From JAZOXB01 sp040096185 (GTDB lineage Bacteria > Bacillota > Clostridia > Oscillospirales > Oscillospiraceae), in NCBI RefSeq assembly GCF_040096185.1, contig NZ_JBBMFF010000248.1:17618-81617 (forward strand): 64,000 nucleotides of DNA, in the 5' to 3' direction. How positions within the stretch are numbered: position 1 is the first letter of the stretch; each line of letters begins with the position of its first letter. A program made the translations under genes and the position numbers. The notes beneath the pieces were generated by a model. It did not search any database and was not told where the DNA came from. It saw nothing but the letters and a program-made list of their open reading frames with translations. Below are positions 47,796 through 57,200 of the stretch, piece after piece.

Positions 47796-50700
47796 TCAGT
47801 TTTCCGTTCCGGAAACGAGCTTTGTGTAGCGCATGATGATCGTTGCGACCTCGGCGCGCGTAGCGGAGTTCTGCGGAGCGATCGTGTTGTCCGGCATGCC
47901 GTTGATGATGCCGACGGCGACCGCCCAGCTCAGGGCCTCCTTCGCGTAGTCACTGACCCTGGCGGCGTCGGTGAATTTCTTGGCAAGGTCAGTCGTGTCG
48001 CCGACATCGAGACCGCGGAATTTTGCGAAGCGGTAGAGGATCGTGACGATCTGCTCACGGGTAATCTGGTCATCCGGGGCGAACAGGCCGTCGCCGATGC
48101 CGTTGACGATCTTGTTCTCCGAGCACCAGTTCACGGCTGCGGTGTACCACGAGCCGGCCGGAACGTCGGTGAACGGCGTCTTGCCGACGTTGTCGGAATT
48201 CGGGGAACCGGCGATACGCCACAGGACGGTGACGAGCTCGGCACGCGTCATGGCGGCATCCGGGTCAAAGCTCATTTCGCTTCTGCCGCGCAGCAGGCTA
48301 TTCTGATAGCAGTAGTAGACGGCCTCCGCGAACCAGTCGGTGTCGTCCACATCCACGAACGGCATATCCATGGTCGAGATCTTGCCGCAGCGGTCGCAGT
48401 GGTAATACACCGTGCCGTCGTCGGCCACGACCTTGGAGAAGCTGTGGCCGGAGGGCTTGTCGTACTTTGTCTCATAGGTCTCGCCGCATTCGCACTTCAC
48501 GCTCAGATGGCCCTGCACGGAGCAGGTCGTCGGAACGTCCTCGAGAATGGTGGTCTTGTGCATCGTGCCGTTCTTGAGGTCGAAGTGATAAGCAGCCGTG
48601 CCGATGAGCATCCAGCCGGTCTTGTATTCTCCGGCGAGGAAATACATCTGCTTGCCGCTCGTCTTGTCCGTGGCCCAGCCGGTGTAGTTCGCAGGTGCGG
48701 CCTCGCCGCAGACGGAGCAGATAAGGGTCTTGTGCAGGCGATCAAAGACGAAGGAGTGACCGTCGCGGCAGGCGTTGTCGTGCTCGACGGTGAACGTGTC
48801 CACGACGGAACCGTTCAGGTCATAGGCCGTCACGGTCAGCTCGCTGCGGGTCGTGTTCACGAGCAGGTAGAGCGCCTGATAGCTCTGGCTGATCTTGGCA
48901 AAGTGGAAAGCGGGATCGTCCACGGCGGCGTAGTTGACGTCGCGGGACTTTTCGCCCATATCGCCGCAGATGACATAGGTCGTGCCGTTTTCGGCGACTT
49001 CGCCGCCGGTCAGCTGTTCGGTGCGGGCATAGGCATGATCGTGGCCGGAGAAGACAACGTCGATCCCGGCGGCATCGATCGCGGCGGGGAGAATGCGGTT
49101 ATAGGCTGCGCTCGAGCCCTTGGGGTTTGTGTAGTATGGCGGCTGGTGGACCGTCAGGAGCTTCCATTCGCACGTCGTCTTTGCGGCATCCTCCTGCAGC
49201 CAGGCGGCCGCTGCGTTCAGGTCTGCATTGCAGTTCACCACGGCGATGTAGACATTGCCGTATTCCACGGAGTAGTAGTCTGCATCCGGCGTGCCGAAGA
49301 TATTCATCGCATGACCGGCACTCAGGTCACCGTAGTATTCGTGGTTGCCGAGGACCTGCACGATGGGCGAGGCGGGGAAGTCATCGGAGAAAACGTCCAG
49401 AATCTCGTTCCAGGCGGTCAGGCTGCCAGCGTTGTCAATGAAGTCACCCGTCTGGATGCCGAAGTCCGTGTTCGCATTGCCGATGGCCTCGGCAATCTGA
49501 TGTATGACCTCGATATCGGCGGCATCAGCCTCGACATTGCCGCTGAGCTGCGTGTCGCCCATGACGAAGAACGACGTCTCTGCGCCGGACTCGGCCGTGG
49601 TGAATGTGCGGACATCGGACCAGTGGCCCTCCACGCCGTCACCGACGCGGTAGGAATAGGTTGTCGCGGGCGTCAGGCCCGTCAGTGTGACGGAGTTGAC
49701 CAGCGAGGCCTGATAGCCGTCCGTGAACGAGCGGACCGTGCTCGTACCCTGCACGGTGGTAAAGCTGTAGTTTCCGGAAATGTAGGCTTCCTCCGTCGTG
49801 TACTGCACGACGGCATTGCGTGCGGTGTAATCCGGCGCTGCGAACCAGCTGATGTTCTGGGTCGTTGCAGGAGCCTGCACGGCGTTCAGACGGATGTTTG
49901 TCGGCGCGACCTCTGTGCTGCCGATGCCGTTCGTCACGCCGCTGCAGCGGAAGGAAAGGCCTGCCTCACCCTTGGCGTAGACGGTGAACTTCTCACCGGC
50001 CGTCTGGCAGAAGCGGTTCGTCACGAGCACGCCTGCGGCGTTCGTCGTGCCGAGAAGCGTGTCCTCCTGCCCGTCAACGACCGTGTAGATCTGCACGCGG
50101 CCGGGGGCCTTGCCGTCTGCCGTCTTGACATAGAGCTTGCCGTTGCCGCCGACGGTCATGATGTCCGCCGTCAGCTCATAGGCCGCCGTCACGCCGACAT
50201 TCTGCGCGGGCTGGGCAAAGCTCAGCGTCGTGCCGCCGTCGGTGAAGCTGCCCTTTTCCAGCGTGTAGGTCAGCAGCGAGCCGCGGGCAGCCGCGCTCGG
50301 GACATGGAACTTCACGGTCGCAATGGCGCCGAGCTTCGGAGAAGCGGAGGTTGCCTGCAGCTTCAGAACGTTCTTTTCATAGGTATAAGTGCCGGTGTAG
50401 CCGTTTTCAAACGAGACCTCCGGCGCACCGAACGTATCCGTCAGGCGCAGCTCCATCGTGACGGAGCCGATCTTGCGGGAACCAGCGGCATTCAGCGTCA
50501 GGGCATAGTCCTCGCCGATGACGGCATTCGCTTCGCCGGTCAGCGTGACCGTGCCATAGGCCGTCGAAGCGGCATTCACGGTGAAGTAGCGCGTTTCGGT
50601 CGTCACGTTGCCAAAGCCGTCGCAGACCGAGACGGTGACGCTGTGCGTGCCGTTCGGCAGCAGAACGCTGACGCTGGCGCTGCTCTCCGTGGAGGCCGTG

Positions 50701-53264
50701 AGCGTCTGGCGCTGGCCGTCAACGGAGATGGAGGTTTTGGCGGGGCTGATGCCGGTGGCATTCTCGCCCGCCGGGTCATGGAATTCGGCCGTGAGCGTCA
50801 GGCGGTTCGTCTTTAGCTCCGTCGTCCCGTCCCCGGCAAGCTCGGCCGCGCCGGCCTTCACGGCGTCGATGACCGGGTTCTCGAGGTCGTCGACCGTGTC
50901 GCCGTAGACAACGCGGAAGTTATCAAAGTACAGGCTGCCGCTTGTCATGGAGCCCATGGGGATCTTATCGCCGTTTTCGTTGGCGGAGCCGCCGGGAATG
51001 TAGGTCAGCAGCACGAGCGGCTGGCCGTTGAGGATCTTCAGCGGATGATCCTTCGTGACATATTTGGCAAACGGACGGAGGTCTGCCTCACAGTACATCC
51101 AGCCCTCCCAGTAGATGCCGGTATACTGCAGGGAGCGGCCCTCCTGCGTGGTAAAGTGCAGATAGGAGCGCTTATAGGTGCCGCTGGCCTCATCGTAATA
51201 GGCGATCTGCGTCCACAGCCAGTAGTTCGGCGTGCCCTTGGGCGCATAGACCCAGACGCCAAGGCCGGACGGAGAGCCGTCAAGCGAGATACCGCTGTAG
51301 AGATCCGTCTTTGCGGCGTCGCTTGTATCGGCGTAATAGAGGTACTCGTTGACATTGCGGTAGCCGGGGAGCAGATCGGTGTAGTCATAGTCGAGGCGCA
51401 TGGAGTAGTCACCGAAGCGCGTCTCGCCCTCGTCGCCATTCACGACCTGCACCGTTGCGGAGTGCTCCTTCATATAGGAGGCGTGCCAGGTGAACAGGCT
51501 GTAGCCAGCGCTGCCGAGCACATAGCAGGCAGGATAATACGTTTCGTCGGTATAGTCCCCAATGTAGGTGCCGCCGAACTGGAACGGGCCCTTTTCCGTC
51601 ACGGTCGCGGGCGCATTCGTCTCCTTATCCCAGTTGATGAAGGTCAGCTCCATGTTTTCGTCGCCGAACTTCGCACCGTACTGCGCGTTGCCCCAGTCGT
51701 ACTCGGCGCCCTGCATGAGCTTGCCCTCGGCATCCGGCTCAAAGTCGAGCAGGACCTGCGGCATTCTGCCGATTTCCACATGGATGCTGTCGGTCAGCTT
51801 TGTGCCGTCGTGCTTCGTGTAGCTGACGGTAATGTCAGCCTCCAGCGTCTCACGGGCCTTGACGGCCGTGAACGTATTGCCGGAGAACGAGCCGATGTCG
51901 GAGGGCTGCTTACCGGGATCGGTCGGCATGATGGTCCAGTCGAACACATAGCCGCCCATATCCATCAGGCGCGTGCCGCTCTTGGCCGTCAGGCCGAGGT
52001 CGGACGACTCCTGGAAGGAGAGGTTCAGCGTTTCGGCGGCAAAGAAGAGCTCCTCAGGCTCCTGTACCTCCACGCTTGTTGTGCCGAGCACGGTCTTGCC
52101 CTGCAGAAGCTGAGCCGTCACGGTGCCGCACTTGCCGTTCGAGCGGAACAGACCGTTTGCATCGATGGTGCCGAAGCTGCTGTCCTCCAGCCCCCAGCTC
52201 ACATTGGCGGGCAGATCGGCAGGATAGCCATTGGAGTCGACGCCCGTGGCAGTGAACTGCACGGAAGCGCCTGCAAGGAAGAGGTCGTTCTTCGGCGAGA
52301 GCGCGGCGTGGTCAAAGCGGCCGGTCGGCTGCGCCGTCGAGACGATCATCAGGGTCGAGGCGACAACGCGCTCAGGGCCGTCGGACGGATGGTTCTGGAT
52401 GGTAAGCTTATTGCTGCCCTCGTGGCGGGAGGCGTAGGTCGCAGAGCCGCCGCCGTCGAGGTAGATGGCCTTGACGCAGCCCTGCGCCTGCAGGACTTCG
52501 GCCATTTCATAGACGGTCATGCCATCGGAAAGGCCCTGACGGCCGTCTGCCATGAAGATGACGAGCGTGCCGTCTTCCTTCAGACCGATGGAGTTGCGGG
52601 GAGCCTTATAGCTGGCGTCCAGGCCATCCTGGATCTTGCCGTCCTTCAGCAGCCAGAACGGGCCGGAGATGGCTTCGGCGACGTCGTCCGTGGGGGTGCC
52701 GTAGTCGCGGATGTCATAGCTGCCGTCCTTCAGAACGGCGAAATACGGCTCGAGCCAGTCGTCGTTCTCGTGTGTCTGGATGAGGTGGCCTTCCATGATA
52801 AGATAGCCGCGGCACTGTGCCGTCTGCATATTATAGTAGTCGGCGTTCACGGCAGTGACAACGGTCTCGCCCGTCGCGGCCTCGTAGGCGGCGGCCTGAG
52901 ACGTGGTCGTCTTCAGATCCCAACCGAGGTTCTTCGCAGTCTCCGCGCGGCTCTCGGCCGTGCTGCCCGCCGTGTAGTAGTTGGGATAGGATGCCTTGAG
53001 CTTCACGGAAGCACCGGGGGTGATGGTGGCCATATAGCCAAGCACCTGTGCGCTGCCGCTGGCGTTGTTCAGAATGACCTGCGATTCCGTCAGGCCGTTC
53101 ACGATCGGATAGTTCGTCTGCGAGATCAGGACCTTGTCGGCCGGGGCGCTGAAGTCCGGGTCGGAGCCCGCCGCAAATGCGGCCGGAAGCAGGCCGGTGA
53201 GCAGCGCGCAGACAAGCAGGGTACACAAGATCCGCCGGATGACCGGCATTCTTCTGCTGACCAT
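47796..53264 (-). CDS. SLH-anchored surface protein with phosphodiester glycosidase and purple-acid-phosphatase domains
   Basis: The 1822-residue exported protein starts at 53264 (AGGAGG upstream) with a signal peptide ending near PAAFAAG. A phosphodiester glycosidase (NAGPA) domain follows at about 100-320 (VNADYYNM, YLDGGGSATY), then Ig/Big-like and carbohydrate-binding-like modules (about 330-1060). Next comes a purple acid phosphatase: fibronectin-like part, then metal motifs GDTQ (about 1231), GDFID, GNHEYYG, VHQPPYY and GHDHAYA (about 1408). A Cys-pair segment leads to three SLH repeats (about 1638-1822) that bind cell wall polymer. Inferred role: stepwise release of phosphate from sugar-phosphodiester polymers at the cell surface. 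Confidence 0.88.
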   Translation of the reverse strand: MVSRRMPVIRRILCTLLVCALLTGLLPAAFAAGSDPDFSAPADKVLISQTNYPIVNGLTESQVILNNASGSAQVLGYMATITPGASVKLKASYPNYYTAGSTAESRAETAKNLGWDLKTTTSQAAAYEAATGETVVTAVNADYYNMQTAQCRGYLIMEGHLIQTHENDDWLEPYFAVLKDGSYDIRDYGTPTDDVAEAISGPFWLLKDGKIQDGLDASYKAPRNSIGLKEDGTLVIFMADGRQGLSDGMTVYEMAEVLQAQGCVKAIYLDGGGSATYASRHEGSNKLTIQNHPSDGPERVVASTLMIVSTAQPTGRFDHAALSPKNDLFLAGASVQFTATGVDSNGYPADLPANVSWGLEDSSFGTIDANGLFRSNGKCGTVTAQLLQGKTVLGTTSVEVQEPEELFFAAETLNLSFQESSDLGLTAKSGTRLMDMGGYVFDWTIMPTDPGKQPSDIGSFSGNTFTAVKARETLEADITVSYTKHDGTKLTDSIHVEIGRMPQVLLDFEPDAEGKLMQGAEYDWGNAQYGAKFGDENMELTFINWDKETNAPATVTEKGPFQFGGTYIGDYTDETYYPACYVLGSAGYSLFTWHASYMKEHSATVQVVNGDEGETRFGDYSMRLDYDYTDLLPGYRNVNEYLYYADTSDAAKTDLYSGISLDGSPSGLGVWVYAPKGTPNYWLWTQIAYYDEASGTYKRSYLHFTTQEGRSLQYTGIYWEGWMYCEADLRPFAKYVTKDHPLKILNGQPLVLLTYIPGGSANENGDKIPMGSMTSGSLYFDNFRVVYGDTVDDLENPVIDAVKAGAAELAGDGTTELKTNRLTLTAEFHDPAGENATGISPAKTSISVDGQRQTLTASTESSASVSVLLPNGTHSVTVSVCDGFGNVTTETRYFTVNAASTAYGTVTLTGEANAVIGEDYALTLNAAGSRKIGSVTMELRLTDTFGAPEVSFENGYTGTYTYEKNVLKLQATSASPKLGAIATVKFHVPSAAARGSLLTYTLEKGSFTDGGTTLSFAQPAQNVGVTAAYELTADIMTVGGNGKLYVKTADGKAPGRVQIYTVVDGQEDTLLGTTNAAGVLVTNRFCQTAGEKFTVYAKGEAGLSFRCSGVTNGIGSTEVAPTNIRLNAVQAPATTQNISWFAAPDYTARNAVVQYTTEEAYISGNYSFTTVQGTSTVRSFTDGYQASLVNSVTLTGLTPATTYSYRVGDGVEGHWSDVRTFTTAESGAETSFFVMGDTQLSGNVEADAADIEVIHQIAEAIGNANTDFGIQTGDFIDNAGSLTAWNEILDVFSDDFPASPIVQVLGNHEYYGDLSAGHAMNIFGTPDADYYSVEYGNVYIAVVNCNADLNAAAAWLQEDAAKTTCEWKLLTVHQPPYYTNPKGSSAAYNRILPAAIDAAGIDVVFSGHDHAYARTEQLTGGEVAENGTTYVICGDMGEKSRDVNYAAVDDPAFHFAKISQSYQALYLLVNTTRSELTVTAYDLNGSVVDTFTVEHDNACRDGHSFVFDRLHKTLICSVCGEAAPANYTGWATDKTSGKQMYFLAGEYKTGWMLIGTAAYHFDLKNGTMHKTTILEDVPTTCSVQGHLSVKCECGETYETKYDKPSGHSFSKVVADDGTVYYHCDRCGKISTMDMPFVDVDDTDWFAEAVYYCYQNSLLRGRSEMSFDPDAAMTRAELVTVLWRIAGSPNSDNVGKTPFTDVPAGSWYTAAVNWCSENKIVNGIGDGLFAPDDQITREQIVTILYRFAKFRGLDVGDTTDLAKKFTDAARVSDYAKEALSWAVAVGIINGMPDNTIAPQNSATRAEVATIIMRYTKLVSGTEN

Positions 53265-53329
53265 GATGTACTGTCCTCCTAATGAATTGATGGAAGGAAG
53301 TTCCTTCTTCGACATGAAATGTCAGTTGC

Positions 53330-53358
53330 ATGATAGCATATGGGGCGGGAAGTGTCAA
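53330..53358 (-). promoter_or_regulatory. Promoter of the large SLH protein gene
   Basis: On the minus strand a perfect TTGACA (53353-53358), 17 bases, TATCAT (53330-53335). Confidence 0.75.
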
Positions 53359-53487
53359 GCGAGGCCGCCGGAAGTTGTGAATAGTGCACAAAAATACAGT
53401 CAAATATTTGGAAACAACGCTGATCGACCGGTGGCATGTGTTCTAGCTGATATGATGTTAAATTCTTGTTAGCCGGATCGGACGGCC

Positions 53488-53516
53488 TTGCTTTTTTCTG
53501 TAAAAGCCGGTATAAT
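53488..53516 (+). promoter_or_regulatory. Promoter of the CotH-SLH gene
   Basis: TTGCTT (53488-53493), 17 bases, perfect TATAAT (53511-53516). The divergent gap 53265-53570 holds the two promoters about 130 bases apart and no gene. Confidence 0.75.
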
Positions 53517-53570
53517 AGGGGAAACATGTGGGCCGGTCCGGCTGGCCCCGGAGAATTGAGGAGTGAGACA

Positions 53571-55862
53571 ATGAAACGACTGCTTTTGCTCTGCCTGACG
53601 GCGGCTGTGCTGGTATCCTGCCTCGGCCTGTCGGCTCAGGCTGCGCCCACTCTGTCGTGGACGGAATTCTATACAATGGGGGATGCCGCCTCGGCGCACA
53701 CCCGCATCGATCCGATCGAGCTGGACGGGACGACGACGCTCTTCCTGCCAGCCAGCGTATCCCGGAAGGCGGTCCCGGTGTATTTTACGCTTTCCGAGAA
53801 GAATGCCGTTGTGACGGCGACGGGAAGCCGCGGCTCCGTGGCGCTCAAGAGCGGCGATACGCTGGACCTGACCACCCTGTGCGAGGGCACGGACGATACG
53901 ATCACGCTGCGTGCCCGCTCCGGGAGTATGCAGGCAGAGAAGCGCGTGACGTTCCTGCGGTATGACAATGTGTCGACGATGTTCCTCGTGAGCGACGATC
54001 CCGTGAACGAGGGCCGTGAGTGGGTCGAGTCCAGCGAGGACAAATCCAACAGGGCCAAGGGCAGCATGGCTCTGCTCGCAGCGGACGGCGAATCCGTCTA
54101 CGACGGCAAGCTGACGCAGATCAAGGGCCGCGGCAATTCGACCTGGAAGGGAGCCAAGCGCCCCTATCAGATCAAGCTGGACAAAAAGACCGACCTGCTC
54201 CAGACCGGCGACAGCGCCGATAAGGTCAAGACGTGGGTCCTGCTGGCAAATTTCTATGATCCGTCCGCTGTCCGCAACATGCTTGCGCTCGACCTCGGCC
54301 GCGCGCTGCAGATGGAGTGCAACATGGGCTATCGCCCGGTGTGCCTGTTCTATGACGGCGAGTTCCGCGGCCTGTACCTCCTGACGGAGAAGGTGGAGGT
54401 CAACGAGGGCCGTGTGAACGTGACGGACCTGGAAAAGGCGAATGAGAAGGCCAACCCCGATGTCGAGGACCTGACGAAGCTCGAGTCAAAGACCGGCACG
54501 ACCGCCAACGGCGCGACCTATCTTTATTGTGACGGTATGAACGATCCTGCGGACATCACGGGCGGCTACCTGCTTGAGATGGACTTCGCCGACCGTGCCA
54601 TGGAGGAAAAGTGCTATTTCATCACGGCGCGTGGCTTCTATGTCGTTGTAAAGTCGCCGGAGGCCTGCTCGAAGGCGGAGATGGACTATATCGCCAGCTG
54701 GTATCAGGACTATGAGGACGCCGTGTTTGAGGGCGGCACGAGCTCGAAGACTGGCAAGCCGTTCACGGACTATGTCACGGTCGAGAGCATGGTGCAGTGC
54801 TATCTTGTCAACGAGCTGAGCAAGAACGGCGACGGCTTCAACACGTCCGCCTACCTCTATAAGGAAACCGGCTCGGAGCCGATGAAGATGGGCCCGCTGT
54901 GGGACTACGACCTTGGCTTCGGCAACAATAATTATGAGGACCTTCTGCCGCAGCCGGAGCTGCTCTACACGGTATACGGCTCGCTCGGCCGCGCGCTGTA
55001 TGCCCTTCCGGAGTTCCGTGCCGAGGCACAGCGACAGTATACGAAGTACATCACGCCGCTGGCAGATGTCCTTGCCGGTAATGCGGACGCGGTCAGTGCG
55101 GACGGCAGCGTGCATTCGTTCGCGTGGTACCGTGAGCAGGTCGCTGCGGCTGCAGGCTATGACGAGCTGCTGTGGAAATCGTCTCATATGGACGTCCGCC
55201 CCGGCGGAAACGGCTTTGCGGAGAACTTTGCCTCCCTGCAGAATTTCGTTGTCAAGCGTGTGCAGTGGCTGGACGGCGTCATCGGCAAGTGGAGCGCTGA
55301 CCATGCAGACCCGCTCGGCGATTATATGGATGTATTCGAGAGCGACTGGTACTATGACACGATCACCCGCGCCACGGCGCTTGGCCTGCTGCACGGCAAA
55401 GGTGCCGGCATCTTTGATCCGTCCGGCATTACGACGCGCGCACAGACGGCGCAGGTCATTTATAATATTGCCGCGCCCGGCAGCATTGCCTATTCCGACG
55501 TGTTCCCGGATGTTGCGGAGGGCAGCTGGTATGCACCCGCCGTCCTGTGGGCGCAGCGCGAGAAGATCGTTCTCGGCTATGACGACGGCCTGTTCCGTCC
55601 GGACCGCGGGGTGAGCCGCGAGGATATGATCACGCTGCTGTATCGCTATGCAGGCTCCCCGAAGACGAGCGGCAGGAAGCTTGCGGAGTTCCGCGACAAT
55701 GCAAGCATCTCGGACTATGCCCGGCAGGCTATGGAATGGGCCGTGGAGAACGGCCTGATCCTCGGTTATGCAGAGGACGGCACCATCCGCCCGCAGTCCA
55801 CGACGACCCGCGCGGAATTTGCGACGATCGCCGTGCGGTTCTACGAGAAGACAAATGCGTAA
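53571..55862 (+). CDS. SLH-anchored CotH-kinase domain protein
   Basis: The 763-residue exported protein has a signal peptide (MKRLLLLCLTAAVLVSCLGL, cut near SAQA), an N-terminal beta domain, a CotH domain (about 140-560) with IKGRGNSTW (about 183), KRPYQIKLDKK and the metal-site motif GPLWDYDLGFGN (about 441), and three SLH repeats (about 583-763). CotH proteins are atypical secreted protein kinases, known from Bacillus spore coats. Here the SLH repeats point to the cell envelope instead. It is divergent from the phosphatase gene and overlaps the next gene by 8 bases. Confidence 0.9.
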   Translation: MKRLLLLCLTAAVLVSCLGLSAQAAPTLSWTEFYTMGDAASAHTRIDPIELDGTTTLFLPASVSRKAVPVYFTLSEKNAVVTATGSRGSVALKSGDTLDLTTLCEGTDDTITLRARSGSMQAEKRVTFLRYDNVSTMFLVSDDPVNEGREWVESSEDKSNRAKGSMALLAADGESVYDGKLTQIKGRGNSTWKGAKRPYQIKLDKKTDLLQTGDSADKVKTWVLLANFYDPSAVRNMLALDLGRALQMECNMGYRPVCLFYDGEFRGLYLLTEKVEVNEGRVNVTDLEKANEKANPDVEDLTKLESKTGTTANGATYLYCDGMNDPADITGGYLLEMDFADRAMEEKCYFITARGFYVVVKSPEACSKAEMDYIASWYQDYEDAVFEGGTSSKTGKPFTDYVTVESMVQCYLVNELSKNGDGFNTSAYLYKETGSEPMKMGPLWDYDLGFGNNNYEDLLPQPELLYTVYGSLGRALYALPEFRAEAQRQYTKYITPLADVLAGNADAVSADGSVHSFAWYREQVAAAAGYDELLWKSSHMDVRPGGNGFAENFASLQNFVVKRVQWLDGVIGKWSADHADPLGDYMDVFESDWYYDTITRATALGLLHGKGAGIFDPSGITTRAQTAQVIYNIAAPGSIAYSDVFPDVAEGSWYAPAVLWAQREKIVLGYDDGLFRPDRGVSREDMITLLYRYAGSPKTSGRKLAEFRDNASISDYARQAMEWAVENGLILGYAEDGTIRPQSTTTRAEFATIAVRFYEKTNA

Positions 55863-56814
55863 ATACCTGCTTCGCGTGCTGCCTGCGCTGCTTTTGCTTG
55901 CAGCGCTGACGGCCTGCCGCCGAGATATGATGGCTCCGACGGTGACACCGACGGAAACGGCGGTCACGGAGCCGACAGAGCAGCCCACGGAGGCACCGAC
56001 GGAGGCCCCTGCGGAGTCTTCTACCGAGCCCCCTACGGAGGCTCCGACGGAGCCGGAATGGGAGCCGGAGTATGACGGCGCGCTCGGCTCTGCCGGGAGC
56101 CTGCGCGGCACGACCCTGCTCATCTCCATCTTTACGAATGATGCGCAGACCGCATGGGACGACGAGGCCGACCGCGAGGAGATGCTCCTGACGCTCAACC
56201 GCATGGACACGGCCGCGCAGTGGCTCACGGAGCAGGCGGCTGCATATGGCTCGGACGCTTCGTTCCTCTATGACTGGACCGCTGATCCGGACCTGCGCTA
56301 TGATGCCTCGTTTTCGGAGCTTCTCGTCCGCGAGGATGGGGGCATGTATGAGGTGCAGGCCGATTATGTGCGGGAGAACATTGACACCGAATCTCTGCGG
56401 CAGAAATACCACGCGGACAATGTGATCTACTTTTTCCTGTTCAATACGCCCTATGAGCATACGCCGAATCCCTGGTCCCTCGGCTTCTCGTCCAGCACGG
56501 ATTATGACATCGAATACGTCAATCTGTATATCCGCTTCGGAGACATATTTGACGCGCCGCCTTCGACCTATGCCCACGAGATCCTGCATGCCTTCGGTGC
56601 GCCGGACCTCTATTATGAGAGCACGGTCATTCCAAAGGAGTTTGTCGATTACTGCAGTCAGACGGGCTGCAATGACATCATGTTCACCGTGAATGCGGGC
56701 GAGACGATTGACAGTGATTTCACGCCGATCGACGCCTATTATGTCGGCATCGGGGCACGCCCGGCAGAGGCGGACGAATGGGGCCTCGGTCCGAGCGAGT
56801 ATGACGCAAACTGA
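55855..56814 (+). CDS. Lipoprotein with zinc-metalloprotease HEXXH motif
   Basis: The 319-residue product has a lipobox (LAALTAC, Cys about 19), a Thr/Pro/Glu repeat linker (about 25-65) as in surface lipoproteins, and a C-terminal domain with YAHEILHAFGAPDLYY (about 238-253). HEILH is an HEXXH zinc site, and HEXXHxxGxxD is metzincin-like. It starts inside the end of the CotH gene, so the two are translationally coupled. No named family was recognised. Processing of neighbouring surface proteins is a guess. Confidence 0.75.
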   Translation: MRKYLLRVLPALLLLAALTACRRDMMAPTVTPTETAVTEPTEQPTEAPTEAPAESSTEPPTEAPTEPEWEPEYDGALGSAGSLRGTTLLISIFTNDAQTAWDDEADREEMLLTLNRMDTAAQWLTEQAAAYGSDASFLYDWTADPDLRYDASFSELLVREDGGMYEVQADYVRENIDTESLRQKYHADNVIYFFLFNTPYEHTPNPWSLGFSSSTDYDIEYVNLYIRFGDIFDAPPSTYAHEILHAFGAPDLYYESTVIPKEFVDYCSQTGCNDIMFTVNAGETIDSDFTPIDAYYVGIGARPAEADEWGLGPSEYDAN

Positions 56815-56829
56815 ATCCTGATATAACAT

Positions 56830-56865
56830 GGAGCCGGTCCCCGGAAAAGGGATCGGCTCCGTTTT
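56830..56865. terminator. Terminator between the surface operon and rhodanese gene
   Basis: GGAGCCG-g-TCCC (56830-56841) pairs with GGGA-t-CGGCTCC (56849-56860), followed by GTTTT. Flanking genes converge. Confidence 0.8.
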
Positions 56866-56875
56866 ATGGATCTGC

Positions 56876-57187
56876 TTATTCGAGACCGTATGGCCAACCG
56901 CCAAGGCCGCCAAGGTCGTAGAGCTCGGAGTATCCGAGCGCTGCGAGCTTTTCGGCTGCAGCGCGGCTGCGCTTACCGGTCTTGCAGTAGACGAGGACCG
57001 GGCTACTCTGATCGGGCAGGGCCTCTGCAGCCGTCTCGGCGCTGATCTCGTCGACCGGCAGCAGCACGGCGTCTGCCAGATGGCCGGTGATGTATTCCTC
57101 TTCGTCGCGGACATCCACGACCGTGCCGTCGGGATGCGAGCGGATCATGGCAAGCGCCTGCTCGGCGTCTGCGGCAACAGGGATCAT
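56876..57187 (-). CDS. Rhodanese-like sulfurtransferase
   Basis: The 103-residue single-domain rhodanese has the active-site loop VYCKTGKRSR (Cys about 68) and VDVRDEEEYITGHLADA. It may move sulfur to thiophilic acceptors. It starts 13 bases after the ABC exporter with GAAAGGAG upstream and is likely the last gene of that operon, though no functional tie is evident. Confidence 0.9.
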   Translation of the reverse strand: MIPVAADAEQALAMIRSHPDGTVVDVRDEEEYITGHLADAVLLPVDEISAETAAEALPDQSSPVLVYCKTGKRSRAAAEKLAALGYSELYDLGGLGGWPYGLE

Positions 57188-57200
57188 GGGCGCGCTCCTT

